A DNA stretch of 64,000 nt from a virus. Under the pieces are notes generated by a model that was not told the origin of the DNA, searched no databases, and saw only the letters and a program-made list of their open reading frames with translations. Positions 32,389-40,669 of the stretch are shown piece by piece. The translations under genes and the position numbers were made by a program. Positions within the stretch are counted from its first letter, which is position 1. Every line of letters begins with the position of its first letter. The stretch covers positions 1 to 64,000 of IMG/VR virus record IMGVR_UViG_3300043410_001663. One strand, given 5' to 3'.

Positions 32389-32753
32389 AAGTCGAAATCA
32401 GAGAGCAGATCGAAGACTACCCGCCCAGCGGCTGGGTCACGTTCGAGTCTATGCGGCAGGCCGCGGATGTGGTAGGATGCTCTGCCCGTCAACTGGGACA
32501 GCAGATGGCGGGTCACAGAGAGTTCACGAAAACCAAGCTCGGAAAAGTAATCCAAATCAGACAACACCATGAACAAGCCAACAGTCCTACCAGTCCAGTT
32601 CGAGTCGATCCCGATCGGCCTCAAGAAAATACCCCGCTGGGTTTTGTGGCGGCTAGTCGAGGTTGGGGAAGGGTCGAGCAAGCGTTGGTCAAAGTTACCT
32701 TTGCAGTCCAATGGGTCCGCAGCAAGTTCAACAAACCCCGAGACGTGGTGTGA
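32385..32753 (+). CDS. Hypothetical protein overlapping the primase start (122 aa)
   Basis: The first 60 codons are non-overlapping and encode a helix-turn-helix-like segment (MRQAADVVGCSARQLGQQMA). The last 62 codons lie inside the primase gene in another frame, so the C-terminal half may be chance. The start overlaps the preceding stop. Could be a small DNA-binding accessory to replication. Confidence 0.5.
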   Translation: MKVEIREQIEDYPPSGWVTFESMRQAADVVGCSARQLGQQMAGHREFTKTKLGKVIQIRQHHEQANSPTSPVRVDPDRPQENTPLGFVAASRGWGRVEQALVKVTFAVQWVRSKFNKPRDVV

Positions 32754-34887
32754 TTTTCTACACGCTCAAGAGGCTTATCAAGCGGGTCGGTTTGATGGTG
32801 TCGGCTTTGTATTTGATGGCAGTGATGGCATCGTTGGGGTCGACCTGGACGACTGCATTGACCCATCGGTGGGCGTCGATTCTCTCACCCCAGAGGCGCG
32901 CGCGATCCTCGAAGGCGTCGAAGGGTACGCCGAGGTCAGCCCATCAGGCACCGGCCTCAAGATCTTCACCCGGGCAGAGATAACCGCGGCCCACGTCGAC
33001 CACGACAAGGGCCTGGAGATCTACCCCCGAGGCCGTTACTTCACGGTGACGGGGCACGTCATCGGCGGCGCGATCCCCGACGAGGTGCAGAACCTCTCAG
33101 ACATCGTCCCCGAGCGCCAGAGCTACCGCTCAGGCGACGACTTCGCCGACTACAGCCCGCCCCTGGAGGGCTGGGACCTTGCGCGTGTGGAGACGGACCT
33201 CCTGGCGCACCTCGAGCCCGACTGTGGCTACGCGGACTGGCTCCAGGTGGGGATGGCCCTACAGCACCAGTTCGGCGGCGACTACGAGGCCCAGGAGCTC
33301 TGGGACCGCTGGTCGTACCAGGACGGGAAGTGCGCGTCCTACGTCGAGGGCGAGTGCGCCCGCAAGTGGAACAGCTTCAGCGGCACGAGCGGGACGACCC
33401 TGCGGACGTTGGTGTTCAAGGTCAACCGCATGAAGGAGGCCGAGGTCATCGCCAACGGCGAGAAGGTCTTGACGGGTGGCCCATTGAACCACGCCCGGGA
33501 GTTCTTGAGCAGCACCTTCTCGTGCGAGGAGGGGACCACCTTGTCGACCTACGGCGGTGACATGTTCCAGTTCAAGGGGACACACTACGAGGACATCGAG
33601 GAGGCGACCGTGCGCGCGCACCTCTACACCTTCCTGGACAAGTGCAAGAAGTACGACAAGAAGATGAACCTGATCCCGTTCAACCCGGGCCCGTCTGTCG
33701 TCTCTGGCGTCCTGGACGCGGTGCAGGCACTGACCCACCTCCCCAACAAGGCCAACACCCGGCCGCCGGTGTGGTTGGACGGGTACGGTGCCGACAAGCC
33801 CGAGCCGGCGAAACTGGTCTCGTTGCAGAACGGGCTATTCCACACCGAGCAGAACGTGCTGATCCCCCACAGCCTGGGCTTCTTCACGCTCAACAGTTTG
33901 CCGTTCGAGTACGACCCGCTCGCCGAGTGCCCGACCTGGACGGCGTTCTTGAACGATCTGTGGAGTGACGACCCCGAGAGCATCACCTGCCTCCAGGAGA
34001 TGTTCGGCTACATCCTGAGCGGGGACTCGAGCCAGCAGAAGTTCTTCAACATCATCGGCCCGCGCCGCTCAGGCAAGGGGACCATCAACAAGGTGCTCGT
34101 GTCCCTGCTGGGCCAGCACAACACAGTGGCGCCCCAGTTGGAGGAGCTCTGTGACACATTCGGGTTGCAGCCATGGCTAGGAAAATTACTTGCATCCTTC
34201 ACGGATGCCCGAGCACCGGAAAGAAATCGGGGGGCTGTAGTGAGTCAACTGCTCCGGATTGTTGGTGGCGACACCGTGACCGTGAACCGGAAGAACAAAG
34301 AAGCCTGGAGCGGCTATTTGCCGACGCGTATCGTGATCTACTCGAACGAGGCGCTGCAGTTGACGGAAAACTCCAACGCTTTGACGGGCCGGATGATCGT
34401 CCTCAAGATGTCCAACAGTTTCTATGGTCGGGAAGACGTGTCGTTGTCCGACAAGCTGGCCAAGGAGCTCCCGGGGATCTTCAACTGGGCGATCGAGGGC
34501 CAGCAGAGACGGATGGCCAGGAACGGCCAGAGGTTCAACCAGCCGAAGACGGGCCGGGAGCTACTGGAGCTGATGGAGGAGCTGAGTAACCCGATCGGTT
34601 CGTTCGTGCAGGACGCGCTGGTGTACGAGCCGATGGGGCACGTCAACAAGGACGACGTGTTCACGTGCTGGAAGAAGTGGGCCTTGGCGAAAAACATCCC
34701 ACCAGGGACCGACCTCGCATTCAAGCGCCGGTTCCTGGCCGCGACCCAGGACCACCGTGTCGTGGCGGACCGCATCCGCGTCGACGGCGAGCAGCACAAC
34801 GTCTACCGCGGCGTCGTGCTCAACGCCAAGGCCCGCAAGTATGTCGACAGCATCAGCAACTTCGAGCGTGAGGAGATATTCGCATGA
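32569..34887 (+). CDS. Primase-polymerase and SF3 helicase (P4/D5-like, 772 aa)
   Basis: The N-terminal prim-pol domain has GFVFDGSDGIVGVDLDDCID (Asp92, Asp94) and SPSGTGLKI. A PriCT-like domain lies near residues 210-290, and a D5_N-like region near 330-390. The SF3 helicase has Walker A GPRRSGKGT (about 496-504) and later IVIYSNEALQLTENSNALTGRM. It makes primers and unwinds DNA at the replication fork. Next to nuclease and SNF2 genes, it forms the core replication module, presumably loaded at the 20-21 kb origin. Confidence 0.85.
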   Translation: MNKPTVLPVQFESIPIGLKKIPRWVLWRLVEVGEGSSKRWSKLPLQSNGSAASSTNPETWCDFLHAQEAYQAGRFDGVGFVFDGSDGIVGVDLDDCIDPSVGVDSLTPEARAILEGVEGYAEVSPSGTGLKIFTRAEITAAHVDHDKGLEIYPRGRYFTVTGHVIGGAIPDEVQNLSDIVPERQSYRSGDDFADYSPPLEGWDLARVETDLLAHLEPDCGYADWLQVGMALQHQFGGDYEAQELWDRWSYQDGKCASYVEGECARKWNSFSGTSGTTLRTLVFKVNRMKEAEVIANGEKVLTGGPLNHAREFLSSTFSCEEGTTLSTYGGDMFQFKGTHYEDIEEATVRAHLYTFLDKCKKYDKKMNLIPFNPGPSVVSGVLDAVQALTHLPNKANTRPPVWLDGYGADKPEPAKLVSLQNGLFHTEQNVLIPHSLGFFTLNSLPFEYDPLAECPTWTAFLNDLWSDDPESITCLQEMFGYILSGDSSQQKFFNIIGPRRSGKGTINKVLVSLLGQHNTVAPQLEELCDTFGLQPWLGKLLASFTDARAPERNRGAVVSQLLRIVGGDTVTVNRKNKEAWSGYLPTRIVIYSNEALQLTENSNALTGRMIVLKMSNSFYGREDVSLSDKLAKELPGIFNWAIEGQQRRMARNGQRFNQPKTGRELLELMEELSNPIGSFVQDALVYEPMGHVNKDDVFTCWKKWALAKNIPPGTDLAFKRRFLAATQDHRVVADRIRVDGEQHNVYRGVVLNAKARKYVDSISNFEREEIFA

Positions 34888-35102
34888 ACAGGGATGACAT
34901 CATCCGCATGTACGAGAAGGCAAATGGCTGGAGTCCAAAAGGGTTTGAGAATACGATTGATGACCTTGAACGCTTTGCCGCCCTAGTCGCCGCCGCAGAG
35001 CGTGAGGAGTGTGCGAAGGTGGCGCAGTCATTTGATCCGCACATGCGCTGGAGCAACTACGGCCGGGTCATCGCCAACAAGATCAGAGAACGGGGGCAGT
35101 AA
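34884..35102 (+). CDS. Paralogue family protein, copy C (72 aa)
   Basis: MNRDDIIRMYEKANGWSPKG and ERFAALVAAAEREECAKVAQ correspond to copies A and B at 24.3-24.7 kb. Copy D follows directly. Function unknown. Confidence 0.65.
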   Translation: MNRDDIIRMYEKANGWSPKGFENTIDDLERFAALVAAAEREECAKVAQSFDPHMRWSNYGRVIANKIRERGQ

Positions 35103-35341
35103 TGAGAGACGAAATCATCAAGATGGCGCGAAATTGCGGAGCAGAAGACTTCTCCAATGAGGTCTGGCTTTTGTCTTTTGAAAACCTTGAACGCTTCTTC
35201 CACATGGCCCAAGCCGCGGCGCTCGAGAAGGTGAAGACGCTGACCAACGAGCAGATTGAGAAGGTCATCAAGGACAACATGATGTTCTCGATGAACCTCG
35301 CCGGCATGCGCGTTGACCTGGTGGAGCTCATTGAGTCATGA
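35102..35341 (+). CDS. Paralogue family protein, copy D (79 aa)
   Basis: MRDEIIKMARNCGAEDFSNE and NLERFFHMAQAAALEKVKTL are nearly the same start and core as copy A; the C-terminal half is different (acidic helix). Overlaps neighbours by one to four bases. Confidence 0.7.
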   Translation: MRDEIIKMARNCGAEDFSNEVWLLSFENLERFFHMAQAAALEKVKTLTNEQIEKVIKDNMMFSMNLAGMRVDLVELIES

Positions 35342-35985
35342 CCAAACGCTACCAGTACTATTCGGTCGACGTGGGATTCTTCCCGCTGCCGGTCGCGATG
35401 TGCTTCAACGCCAAGGTCTTCAAGCAGATCCTGAAGGACTACAACGTCAAGGTCCACGAGGACCCCCAGGCGTTCGAGCTCGGCATGGCCGAGACGCACT
35501 CATTCTCGACGGCCAAGGAGTCGGTCGTCATCGTCGGCTTTGACCTCAAAGCGATCGGTGACAACCCGGCGCGCCTGGCGGGGACAATAGCCCACGAGGC
35601 GTCGCACGTCATCACGCGCCTCCTGGAGCACATCGGCGAGGACGTGGACGACTTTGGCGAGGAGACGCGCGCATACCTCATGCAGCACCTCGTCGAGCAG
35701 ATGTTTGCTGGCTGCATTTTGGAGATCGCGAAAGATGCTAAGAGAGAAGAACGTCGAGCAAAGGCTCGTCAAAAAGGTGAAGGAGAAGGGCGGCCTGTGC
35801 CTGAAGTGGACAAGCCCAGGGACGACGGGGGTACCGGACAGGCTAGTCTTTTTCCAGGGGAAGACCACCCCGGTGGAGCTCAAGTCCCCAACGGGGTCGC
35901 TATCTCCGCGACAGGTCCTGATGATATCGACATTGCGTTTGTGTGGGATCGAGACAAGGGTGCTTTCGTCGTATCAGGAGGTTGA
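35338..35985 (+). CDS. HExxH zinc-peptidase-like protein (215 aa)
   Basis: AGTIAHEASHVITRLLEHIG (about residues 81-100) contains the HEASH zinc motif of gluzincin-type peptidases; ETRAYLMQHLVEQ follows with a Glu that could be the third ligand. The last 84 residues overlap the VRR-NUC gene in another frame and are low-complexity, so the functional part is the first 130. Conserved phage proteins of this type occur in replication modules; substrate unknown. Confidence 0.65.
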   Translation: MTKRYQYYSVDVGFFPLPVAMCFNAKVFKQILKDYNVKVHEDPQAFELGMAETHSFSTAKESVVIVGFDLKAIGDNPARLAGTIAHEASHVITRLLEHIGEDVDDFGEETRAYLMQHLVEQMFAGCILEIAKDAKREERRAKARQKGEGEGRPVPEVDKPRDDGGTGQASLFPGEDHPGGAQVPNGVAISATGPDDIDIAFVWDRDKGAFVVSGG

Positions 35986-36007
35986 CGAGTTCGTTGACAG
36001 CTTATGA
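35735..36007 (+). CDS. VRR-NUC endonuclease (90 aa)
   Basis: Starts inside the previous gene, with GGAG about 10 bases before the ATG. VEQRLVKKVKEKGGLCLKWT, GTTGVPDRLVFFQGKTTPVELKSP, then PRQVLMISTLRLCGIETRVL: the GxPDR and ExK motifs are the PD-(D/E)XK core of stand-alone VRR-NUC nucleases, which cut branched DNA. It belongs with the SNF2/PolA replication module. Confidence 0.85.
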   Translation: MLREKNVEQRLVKKVKEKGGLCLKWTSPGTTGVPDRLVFFQGKTTPVELKSPTGSLSPRQVLMISTLRLCGIETRVLSSYQEVDEFVDSL

Positions 36008-36483
36008 ACCCAGATAACGATCGCGTCAAGCGCAAGTACCTCTACAAGACCCTCTACAAGGCGAAACGTCGCGCGGAGGCGAAGGGGATCCCCTTCGACC
36101 TCGACCTGGAGTTTTTATGCTCCATCGCGCCAGACATCTGCCCCGTGTTTGGCTTTGACCTGCTGTGGGCCCCGGGCTCCAAGGCCCGCGTGGGCAAGCC
36201 CGAGGACCAGTCCCCCAGCCTGGACCGCATCAACGCAGAGAGCGGCTACACCAAGGACAACGTGGCCATCATCAGCAACAAGGCAAACCAGATCAAGTCC
36301 AACGCCAAGCTGCGAGAGCTGTACGCGGTGGCCGACTGGCTGCACGACAAACTCAAAGAGATTGAAAAGTATGGAAGTGTTCGACCCACCCCCTTTCGCG
36401 ACCCTGCAAGTTCCTACATCCAGCGTCCCACGAATCCTCGAGTTACTAACAACGATGCAGCGCGCAAGCGCGGAAGCTACTGA
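36004..36483 (+). CDS. HNH-like endonuclease-fold protein (159 aa)
   Basis: IAPDICPVFGFDLLW, then SPSLDRINAESGYTKDNVAIISNKANQIKSNA, matches a phage family in which CPxxG, SLDRI and NVxxISxxANxxK form a treble-clef HNH-like fold. The N-terminal 35 residues are basic. A nuclease or a DNA-binding role is likely. Coupled to the VRR-NUC gene before and the helicase after. Confidence 0.65.
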   Translation: MNPDNDRVKRKYLYKTLYKAKRRAEAKGIPFDLDLEFLCSIAPDICPVFGFDLLWAPGSKARVGKPEDQSPSLDRINAESGYTKDNVAIISNKANQIKSNAKLRELYAVADWLHDKLKEIEKYGSVRPTPFRDPASSYIQRPTNPRVTNNDAARKRGSY

Positions 36484-37817
36484 TGTTAACTTTAGAGAAC
36501 CTACACGAGTACCAGCGCAGGCTGGTGAAACAGAGCCACGAAACGCCCAACATGGGCCTGCTCATGGAGATGGGCCTGGGCAAGACGATCACGGCGCTGA
36601 CAATCATCAAGGACCTACCGGGCAAGACGCTGATCATCGGCCCGAAGGCGGTAATCACTAACGTATGGCGGCAGGAGGCAGCAAATTGGCAACACACAAA
36701 ACAACTCAAGTTCGCGCTCATGGTGGGGACGCCCCAGGAGCGGCTGGCGGCGATGAGGTCTACAGCGGATGTGTATTTGATAAATTGCGAGAACGTCTCG
36801 TGGCTATTCGAGCAGAGATTGACTCCATCCTGGAGCAACTTGGTAGTCGACGAGTCCTCCAGATTCAAGAACCCCTCTTCCAAGAGGTGGAAGTCGCTGA
36901 AGTCAGAGCTCCCGAAGTTCAAGCGCAGGTTCATCTTAACCGGTACGCCGACCCCCAAGTCATACCTCGACCTGTGGTGCCAGGTAGGCATTCTGGACCT
37001 GGGCCAGCGACTCGGGAGATCGATGACTACTTTCAAGGACAAGTTCTTCCTGCCCGACGCGAGGGATCGTCGCACCGGAGTAGTATGGAGCTGGAAATTG
37101 AAGCCCGGCGCGAAAGAACAAATCGACGCGCTGATCGGTGACATCTGCGTCTCCCTGCGCGCCGAGGACTACCTCAAGATGCCAAAGCGCCAGGACATCT
37201 ACTGCAGCATCGAGTGGGAGAGGGTCGCGAAAACGGTCTACGAAAAAATGAAAAAAGATATGGTGGCCGAGGTGGACGACGAGACCCTGACCGCGGCATC
37301 GGCGGGCGTCCTGACCGGCAAGCTGCTGCAGCTGACCTCGGGGACCATCTACAACGAGCAGAAGTCCACGATACACGTCCACGACGGCAAGCTGGACTAC
37401 CTGGAGGACGTCCTGGACGAGACACCCACGATCGTCTTCTACAACTTCAAGCACTCCCTGAGCCGGCTCCAGGAGCGTTTCCCCAAGGCGGTGGTCCTGA
37501 ACCCCGACGACGCGGATACGATCGTCAAGTGGCGCAAAGGTGAAATCGATCTTCTACTGTGCCACCCCAAGAGTGTAGGCATTGGTTTGAACTTACAATG
37601 TAACGTAGGCGAGACGGCGCAGATCGTATGGTTTGACCTGCCGTGGAGCTCTGAGGACTACCTGCAGGCCAACGCGCGCCTGTTCCGCCAGGGGCAGGAG
37701 AAGCCGGTGATCGTTCGCCACCTACAGATGGCCAACAGCATCGACAAGCAGGTCGTTGACGTCCTGCAGGGGAAGATTGACATTCAGGCCGCATTGATGG
37801 AGGCAATTAAACTTTGA
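36483..37817 (+). CDS. SNF2-like DNA helicase/translocase (444 aa)
   Basis: Walker A MEMGLGKT at residues 28-35, DEST-like Walker B VVDESS near residue 120, ILTGTP near 160, and helicase motif VI QANARLFRQGQ near 405. The two RecA-like lobes and the ARLxRxGQ arginine finger are of the SNF2 type. In phages with DUF2800/DUF2815 these helicases belong to the DNA replication/recombination module. The start overlaps the previous stop. Confidence 0.85.
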   Translation: MLTLENLHEYQRRLVKQSHETPNMGLLMEMGLGKTITALTIIKDLPGKTLIIGPKAVITNVWRQEAANWQHTKQLKFALMVGTPQERLAAMRSTADVYLINCENVSWLFEQRLTPSWSNLVVDESSRFKNPSSKRWKSLKSELPKFKRRFILTGTPTPKSYLDLWCQVGILDLGQRLGRSMTTFKDKFFLPDARDRRTGVVWSWKLKPGAKEQIDALIGDICVSLRAEDYLKMPKRQDIYCSIEWERVAKTVYEKMKKDMVAEVDDETLTAASAGVLTGKLLQLTSGTIYNEQKSTIHVHDGKLDYLEDVLDETPTIVFYNFKHSLSRLQERFPKAVVLNPDDADTIVKWRKGEIDLLLCHPKSVGIGLNLQCNVGETAQIVWFDLPWSSEDYLQANARLFRQGQEKPVIVRHLQMANSIDKQVVDVLQGKIDIQAALMEAIKL

Positions 37818-38110
37818 AACACGTGGTAAACGCGACAATCCGACGCCTATCTGACGAGGAGCCGGATCCGATCGAGAACGATGACGCAAGCGTAGAGTCC
37901 GGCAACGCGGCGGGGTGGGCCTCATGGGGCCCGGAGACGATAAGGGACATCCAGCACGTCATCGAAAACAAACTGACCCCGCAGCAGCGTGAGATCATCG
38001 AGGCCCTACTGGCAGGCTACACGTACAAGGACCTAGCGGTCAGCGAGAAGTACTGGCGCCACCACATGGGGCAGGCCATCAAGCGAATCAAGAAGGAGCT
38101 AGGCGTATGA
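37814..38110 (+). CDS. Sigma region-4-like helix-turn-helix protein (98 aa)
   Basis: The TTG start overlaps the helicase stop as TTGA, and GGAGG lies 11 bases upstream. The C-terminal LTPQQREIIEALLAGYTYKD, then LAVSEKYWRHHMGQAIKRIK, is the helix-turn-helix of sigma region 4 (LTxxQRxVIxLLxxGxSxKEIA). The N-terminal 45 residues are acidic and unlike sigma. Together with the sigma at 27287 it could form a split sigma factor, like T4 gp55 and gp33. It could also be an independent regulator. Confidence 0.65.
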   Translation: MKHVVNATIRRLSDEEPDPIENDDASVESGNAAGWASWGPETIRDIQHVIENKLTPQQREIIEALLAGYTYKDLAVSEKYWRHHMGQAIKRIKKELGV

Positions 38111-38301
38111 GGGGATTCATTGTCGAGTACGCCGTCGAGGGGTTCCCCCACATCGACGTGCAGGTTGACGCAAGGGACCCGGTGTTTGATAAAACCAAGG
38201 AGGTTTTATCAATCTGGGAGTTTGAGAACGCAGACGAGTGTGACGCCATCCTGGCCGACCTGCGTAGTTTTAGAGACCAACAACGAAAGGGTAAAGCATG
38301 A
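38107..38301 (+). CDS. Hypothetical protein (64 aa)
   Basis: MRGFIVEYAVEGFPHIDVQV then KEVLSIWEFENADECDAILA: compact alpha/beta protein, ATGA-coupled to the sigma4-like gene. No family recognised. Confidence 0.55.
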   Translation: MRGFIVEYAVEGFPHIDVQVDARDPVFDKTKEVLSIWEFENADECDAILADLRSFRDQQRKGKA

Positions 38302-38486
38302 ACGAGGCACAGAAGCTCCAGCAGACGCTGGGCGTCCAGAGTAAAGAAAAGCGTATCCAGGAGATGGCCGGCGCCGTGACGCGCCTGGTCATCAACGAGG
38401 CCATCAAGGAGGCCAAGGAGCGGGCCAAGGTCCGGGATGCAACGCTGAACCCGCAGCCGGGCGACTCCACCCCGAAAAATGGATAG
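38298..38486 (+). CDS. Small charged helical protein (62 aa)
   Basis: Coiled-coil-like (EKRIQEMAGAVTRLVINEAIKEAKERAKV) with a Pro-rich disordered C-terminus ending 12 bases before the tRNA. Function unknown. Confidence 0.55.
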   Translation: MNEAQKLQQTLGVQSKEKRIQEMAGAVTRLVINEAIKEAKERAKVRDATLNPQPGDSTPKNG

Positions 38487-38498
38487 TTCTATATAGGA

Positions 38499-38573
38499 GC
38501 CCCATTAGCACGAAGGTCGTTGCAGACGCCTTGTAAGCGTCAGGCGGGGGTTCGATTCCCTCATGGGGCACCA
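38499..38573 (+). tRNA. tRNA-Thr (anticodon TGT)
   Basis: Acceptor stem GCCCCAT/ATGGGGC (38499-38505 with 38563-38569), discriminator A and encoded CCA. Short D-stem GCA/TGC, anticodon stem GACGC/GCGTC around loop CTTGTAA with anticodon TGT, and T-loop TTCGATT in a GGGGG/CCCTC stem. It reads ACA. A phage copy may help rare ACA codons in a GC-rich host. Confidence 0.9.
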
Positions 38574-38578
38574 AAATA

Positions 38579-38959
38579 ATGGCAACTAAATACACCTACG
38601 ATCCGAAAATGTGCGACGAGCTGGTAGAGCTCGGGAAGACTGGCGCGAGCCAGAAGATGATGTTTGCCGCGTTGGGCATTAGCTCGACGGCGGCCCAGAC
38701 CATGCGCAAGAACCACCCTGAGTTCGCCGACGCGCTGGACCTGGCCATCACACACGCACAGGCCTACTGGGAGCAGCAGATGTTGGAGAACGTCGGCAAC
38801 AAGGCATTCAACTCCCGCATCGCCGAGATCGCACTGCGCGGCCAGTTCCCTGGGGACTACCGCGAGGAGCGCATCAAGGCCGAGGTCAAGGCGGACGTCA
38901 CGGTGGACTTTGGTTCCGCGGTCAACGACCTGATCAACTCGCTCAAAAAAGCAATCTGA
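38579..38959 (+). CDS. terS: Probable terminase small subunit (126 aa)
   Basis: Begins five bases after the tRNA CCA end. KYTYDPKMCDELVELGKTGA then ALGISSTAAQTMRKNHPEFADAL is the helix-turn-helix of TerS-like proteins (pattern MCDxxxEL...G...ALGIS...HPEFxxAL), followed by a helical oligomer region EQQMLENVGNKAFN. TerS recognises packaging DNA for TerL. Here it is 18 kb from terL and on the other strand, so expected to be made earlier; this is unusual. Confidence 0.7.
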   Translation: MATKYTYDPKMCDELVELGKTGASQKMMFAALGISSTAAQTMRKNHPEFADALDLAITHAQAYWEQQMLENVGNKAFNSRIAEIALRGQFPGDYREERIKAEVKADVTVDFGSAVNDLINSLKKAI

Positions 38960-38966
38960 CGATTCC

Positions 38967-39000
38967 GTCGGTAGTTGCCAACAACTACCGACATTTTCTT
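38967..39000 (+). terminator. Rho-independent terminator after small terminase
   Basis: Perfect 11-bp stem GTCGGTAGTTG/CAACTACCGAC with a four-base CCAA loop, then ATTTTCTT. It ends the transcript coming from the replication genes. Confidence 0.85.
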
Positions 39001-39076
39001 CGCGGGAAAAGGGTAGCTCCCCTGCCAGTGCTCCACCACTGGATACCGCACCAACTAGCCGTGGAAGGGCACAGCA
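39001..39076. other. Gap before the HNH gene with a hairpin
   Basis: Contains a CCAGTG/CACTGG stem with a six-base loop; its minus strand resembles a tRNA D-arm (GTGGTGGAGCAC) but has no T-arm. GGAAGG before the ATG at 39077 is the ribosome site. No gene is seen. Confidence 0.4.
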
Positions 39077-39499
39077 ATGCAAATCTGCACTAAATGTGGC
39101 GTAGAACAGCCACTATCGGGGTTTCACAAAGACAGAACAAGACCAAACGGTTATCGAAGCATGTGTAAAACATGTTTTTCAGCTTTTCATGCGCAGTATT
39201 ATGCGGAGAACACTGAAAAAGTCAAACTGAAAAACCGTAAACTCTGGGTTGAAAGGATGTTCGGAGTTTCGTTAGACGAAATTGAAAAAATTAAAACCGA
39301 GCAAAAAGGATTGTGTGCCATATGTGAGGATAAATTGCAAGACCGGCATTTAGTTCACATAGACCACGATCACAAAACAGGGCAAATAAGGGGAATCCTG
39401 TGTCGGTGGTGTAACACCGGGCTAGGACAGTTCAAAGACTCTGAAGAGAGATTAACAAAAGCAATTCAGTATTTGAATCGCGATAAAGGAACAAAATAA
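39077..39499 (+). CDS. Endonuclease VII-type HNH nuclease (140 aa)
   Basis: The N-terminal zinc pair CTKCGVEQPL and CKTC is followed by CAICEDKLQDRHLVHIDHDH, KTGQIRGILCRWCNTGLGQF: the DHDH-TG-RG-LC-CN-G pattern of recombination endonuclease VII (T4 gp49-like). Distinctly more AT-rich than neighbours and set just past a terminator, so it is probably a mobile homing gene rather than the phage resolvase; either is possible. Confidence 0.85.
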   Translation: MQICTKCGVEQPLSGFHKDRTRPNGYRSMCKTCFSAFHAQYYAENTEKVKLKNRKLWVERMFGVSLDEIEKIKTEQKGLCAICEDKLQDRHLVHIDHDHKTGQIRGILCRWCNTGLGQFKDSEERLTKAIQYLNRDKGTK

Positions 39500-40620
39500 T
39501 GGCCGCACATGCTCTTTTAAGCGCCTCGGGATCCAAAAGATGGATGAGTTGCGCGCCTAGTGCCAGGCTCGAAGCACTACTTCCCGAACCCAAACGAAAA
39601 TCCGGCGCATTTAATTTCAGCGAGGAGGGCACGACCGCCCACACCCTGGCTGAGGCGAAGCTGCGCCGTCACTACGGCCAGATCACCGCCAAGGAGTACA
39701 TCGCCGAGGTGGAGGCCGTGAAGGCGACGCCCTACTTTGACGAGGAGTTCGAGAAGTACGTCGACAACTACGTCCTCTACGTGCGGTCCCAGATCGGGGA
39801 GGGCGACACCCCCTACTTCGAGCAGCGCGTGGACTTCAGCGAGTGGGTCCCTGACGGGTTCGGCACGGCTGACGTCGTGATCCTGTCTGAGAACAAGGTC
39901 CGCGTGATCGATTTGAAGTTTGGGCGTGGTGTGCCGGTGGACGCCGCGGACAACCCCCAGCTGCGCCTGTACGCCCTGGGCGGTTGGTACAAGTACAAGG
40001 AGGCCCACCCCAACATCACCGAGGTCGAGTACACGATCCACCAGCCGCGCCTGGACAGCATCACGTCAGAGACGGCGACCCTGGACTCCATCCTCGACTG
40101 GGCCGAGCACGTCGTCAAGCCCAAGGCCAAGAAGGCCTGGGCCGGCTCGGGCGACTTTGTGGCGGGTGATCACTGTGGATTCTGCAAGGCCAAGGCACAG
40201 TGCCGCGCGCGCTCGGAGTTCAACAACATGTCCGCCGCGATGGACTTCCGGGAGCCGGCGTTACTTTCTGAAGCCGAGTTGTCGAAGGTTTTGACCAACG
40301 CAAAACGCACCCGCTCCTGGCTCAAAGACGTCGAGGATTTCCTGCTCGAGCGGGCTGAGACTGATGGCATTACGCCACAGGGGTACCAGCTCGGGTTCAC
40401 AAATACGAAAAGAGTTATTGACGACTGCGAAAAAGCTGCGGTAAAATTGCGCCACTACGGAGAAGACATCTTCGAGCCGAAGACGTTGAAGTCTGTAGCG
40501 CAACTTGAGAAGATTGTTGGCAAGGACGAGTTGGGGCATCTACTGGGGGAGCTTATAATCAAGCCCGTTGGTGAGCCGAAGCTGGTCCCAGTCAAGAAGG
40601 CTACCGAGTTTGAGGGTTAA
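39499..40620 (+). CDS. Cas4-like exonuclease (DUF2800, 373 aa)
   Basis: MAAHALLSASGSKRWMSCAP at the start, GTTAHTLAE, GTADVVIL, VIDLKFGRGVPV and GDHCGFCKAKAQCRARSEF: the D-x-K of a PD-(D/E)XK nuclease (VIDLKFG) with Cys residues that can bind an Fe-S cluster. DUF2800 is the constant partner of DUF2815 and PolA in phage replication modules, probably as recombination exonuclease. Confidence 0.9.
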   Translation: MAAHALLSASGSKRWMSCAPSARLEALLPEPKRKSGAFNFSEEGTTAHTLAEAKLRRHYGQITAKEYIAEVEAVKATPYFDEEFEKYVDNYVLYVRSQIGEGDTPYFEQRVDFSEWVPDGFGTADVVILSENKVRVIDLKFGRGVPVDAADNPQLRLYALGGWYKYKEAHPNITEVEYTIHQPRLDSITSETATLDSILDWAEHVVKPKAKKAWAGSGDFVAGDHCGFCKAKAQCRARSEFNNMSAAMDFREPALLSEAELSKVLTNAKRTRSWLKDVEDFLLERAETDGITPQGYQLGFTNTKRVIDDCEKAAVKLRHYGEDIFEPKTLKSVAQLEKIVGKDELGHLLGELIIKPVGEPKLVPVKKATEFEG

Positions 40621-40669
40621 GGCGGGCACCCATTCAAGCCCCGTCGGTTCTGTAAAAAAGGAGGCCAAG

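Noticed and set aside
38404-38595. Minus-strand 63-codon frame
   Set aside because: It lies over the tRNA-Thr gene in antisense; this is a typical false call.
39001-39076. tRNA-like sequence on the minus strand
   Set aside because: A D-arm-like GTGGTGGAGCAC is present, but no T-arm or complete acceptor stem can be found.
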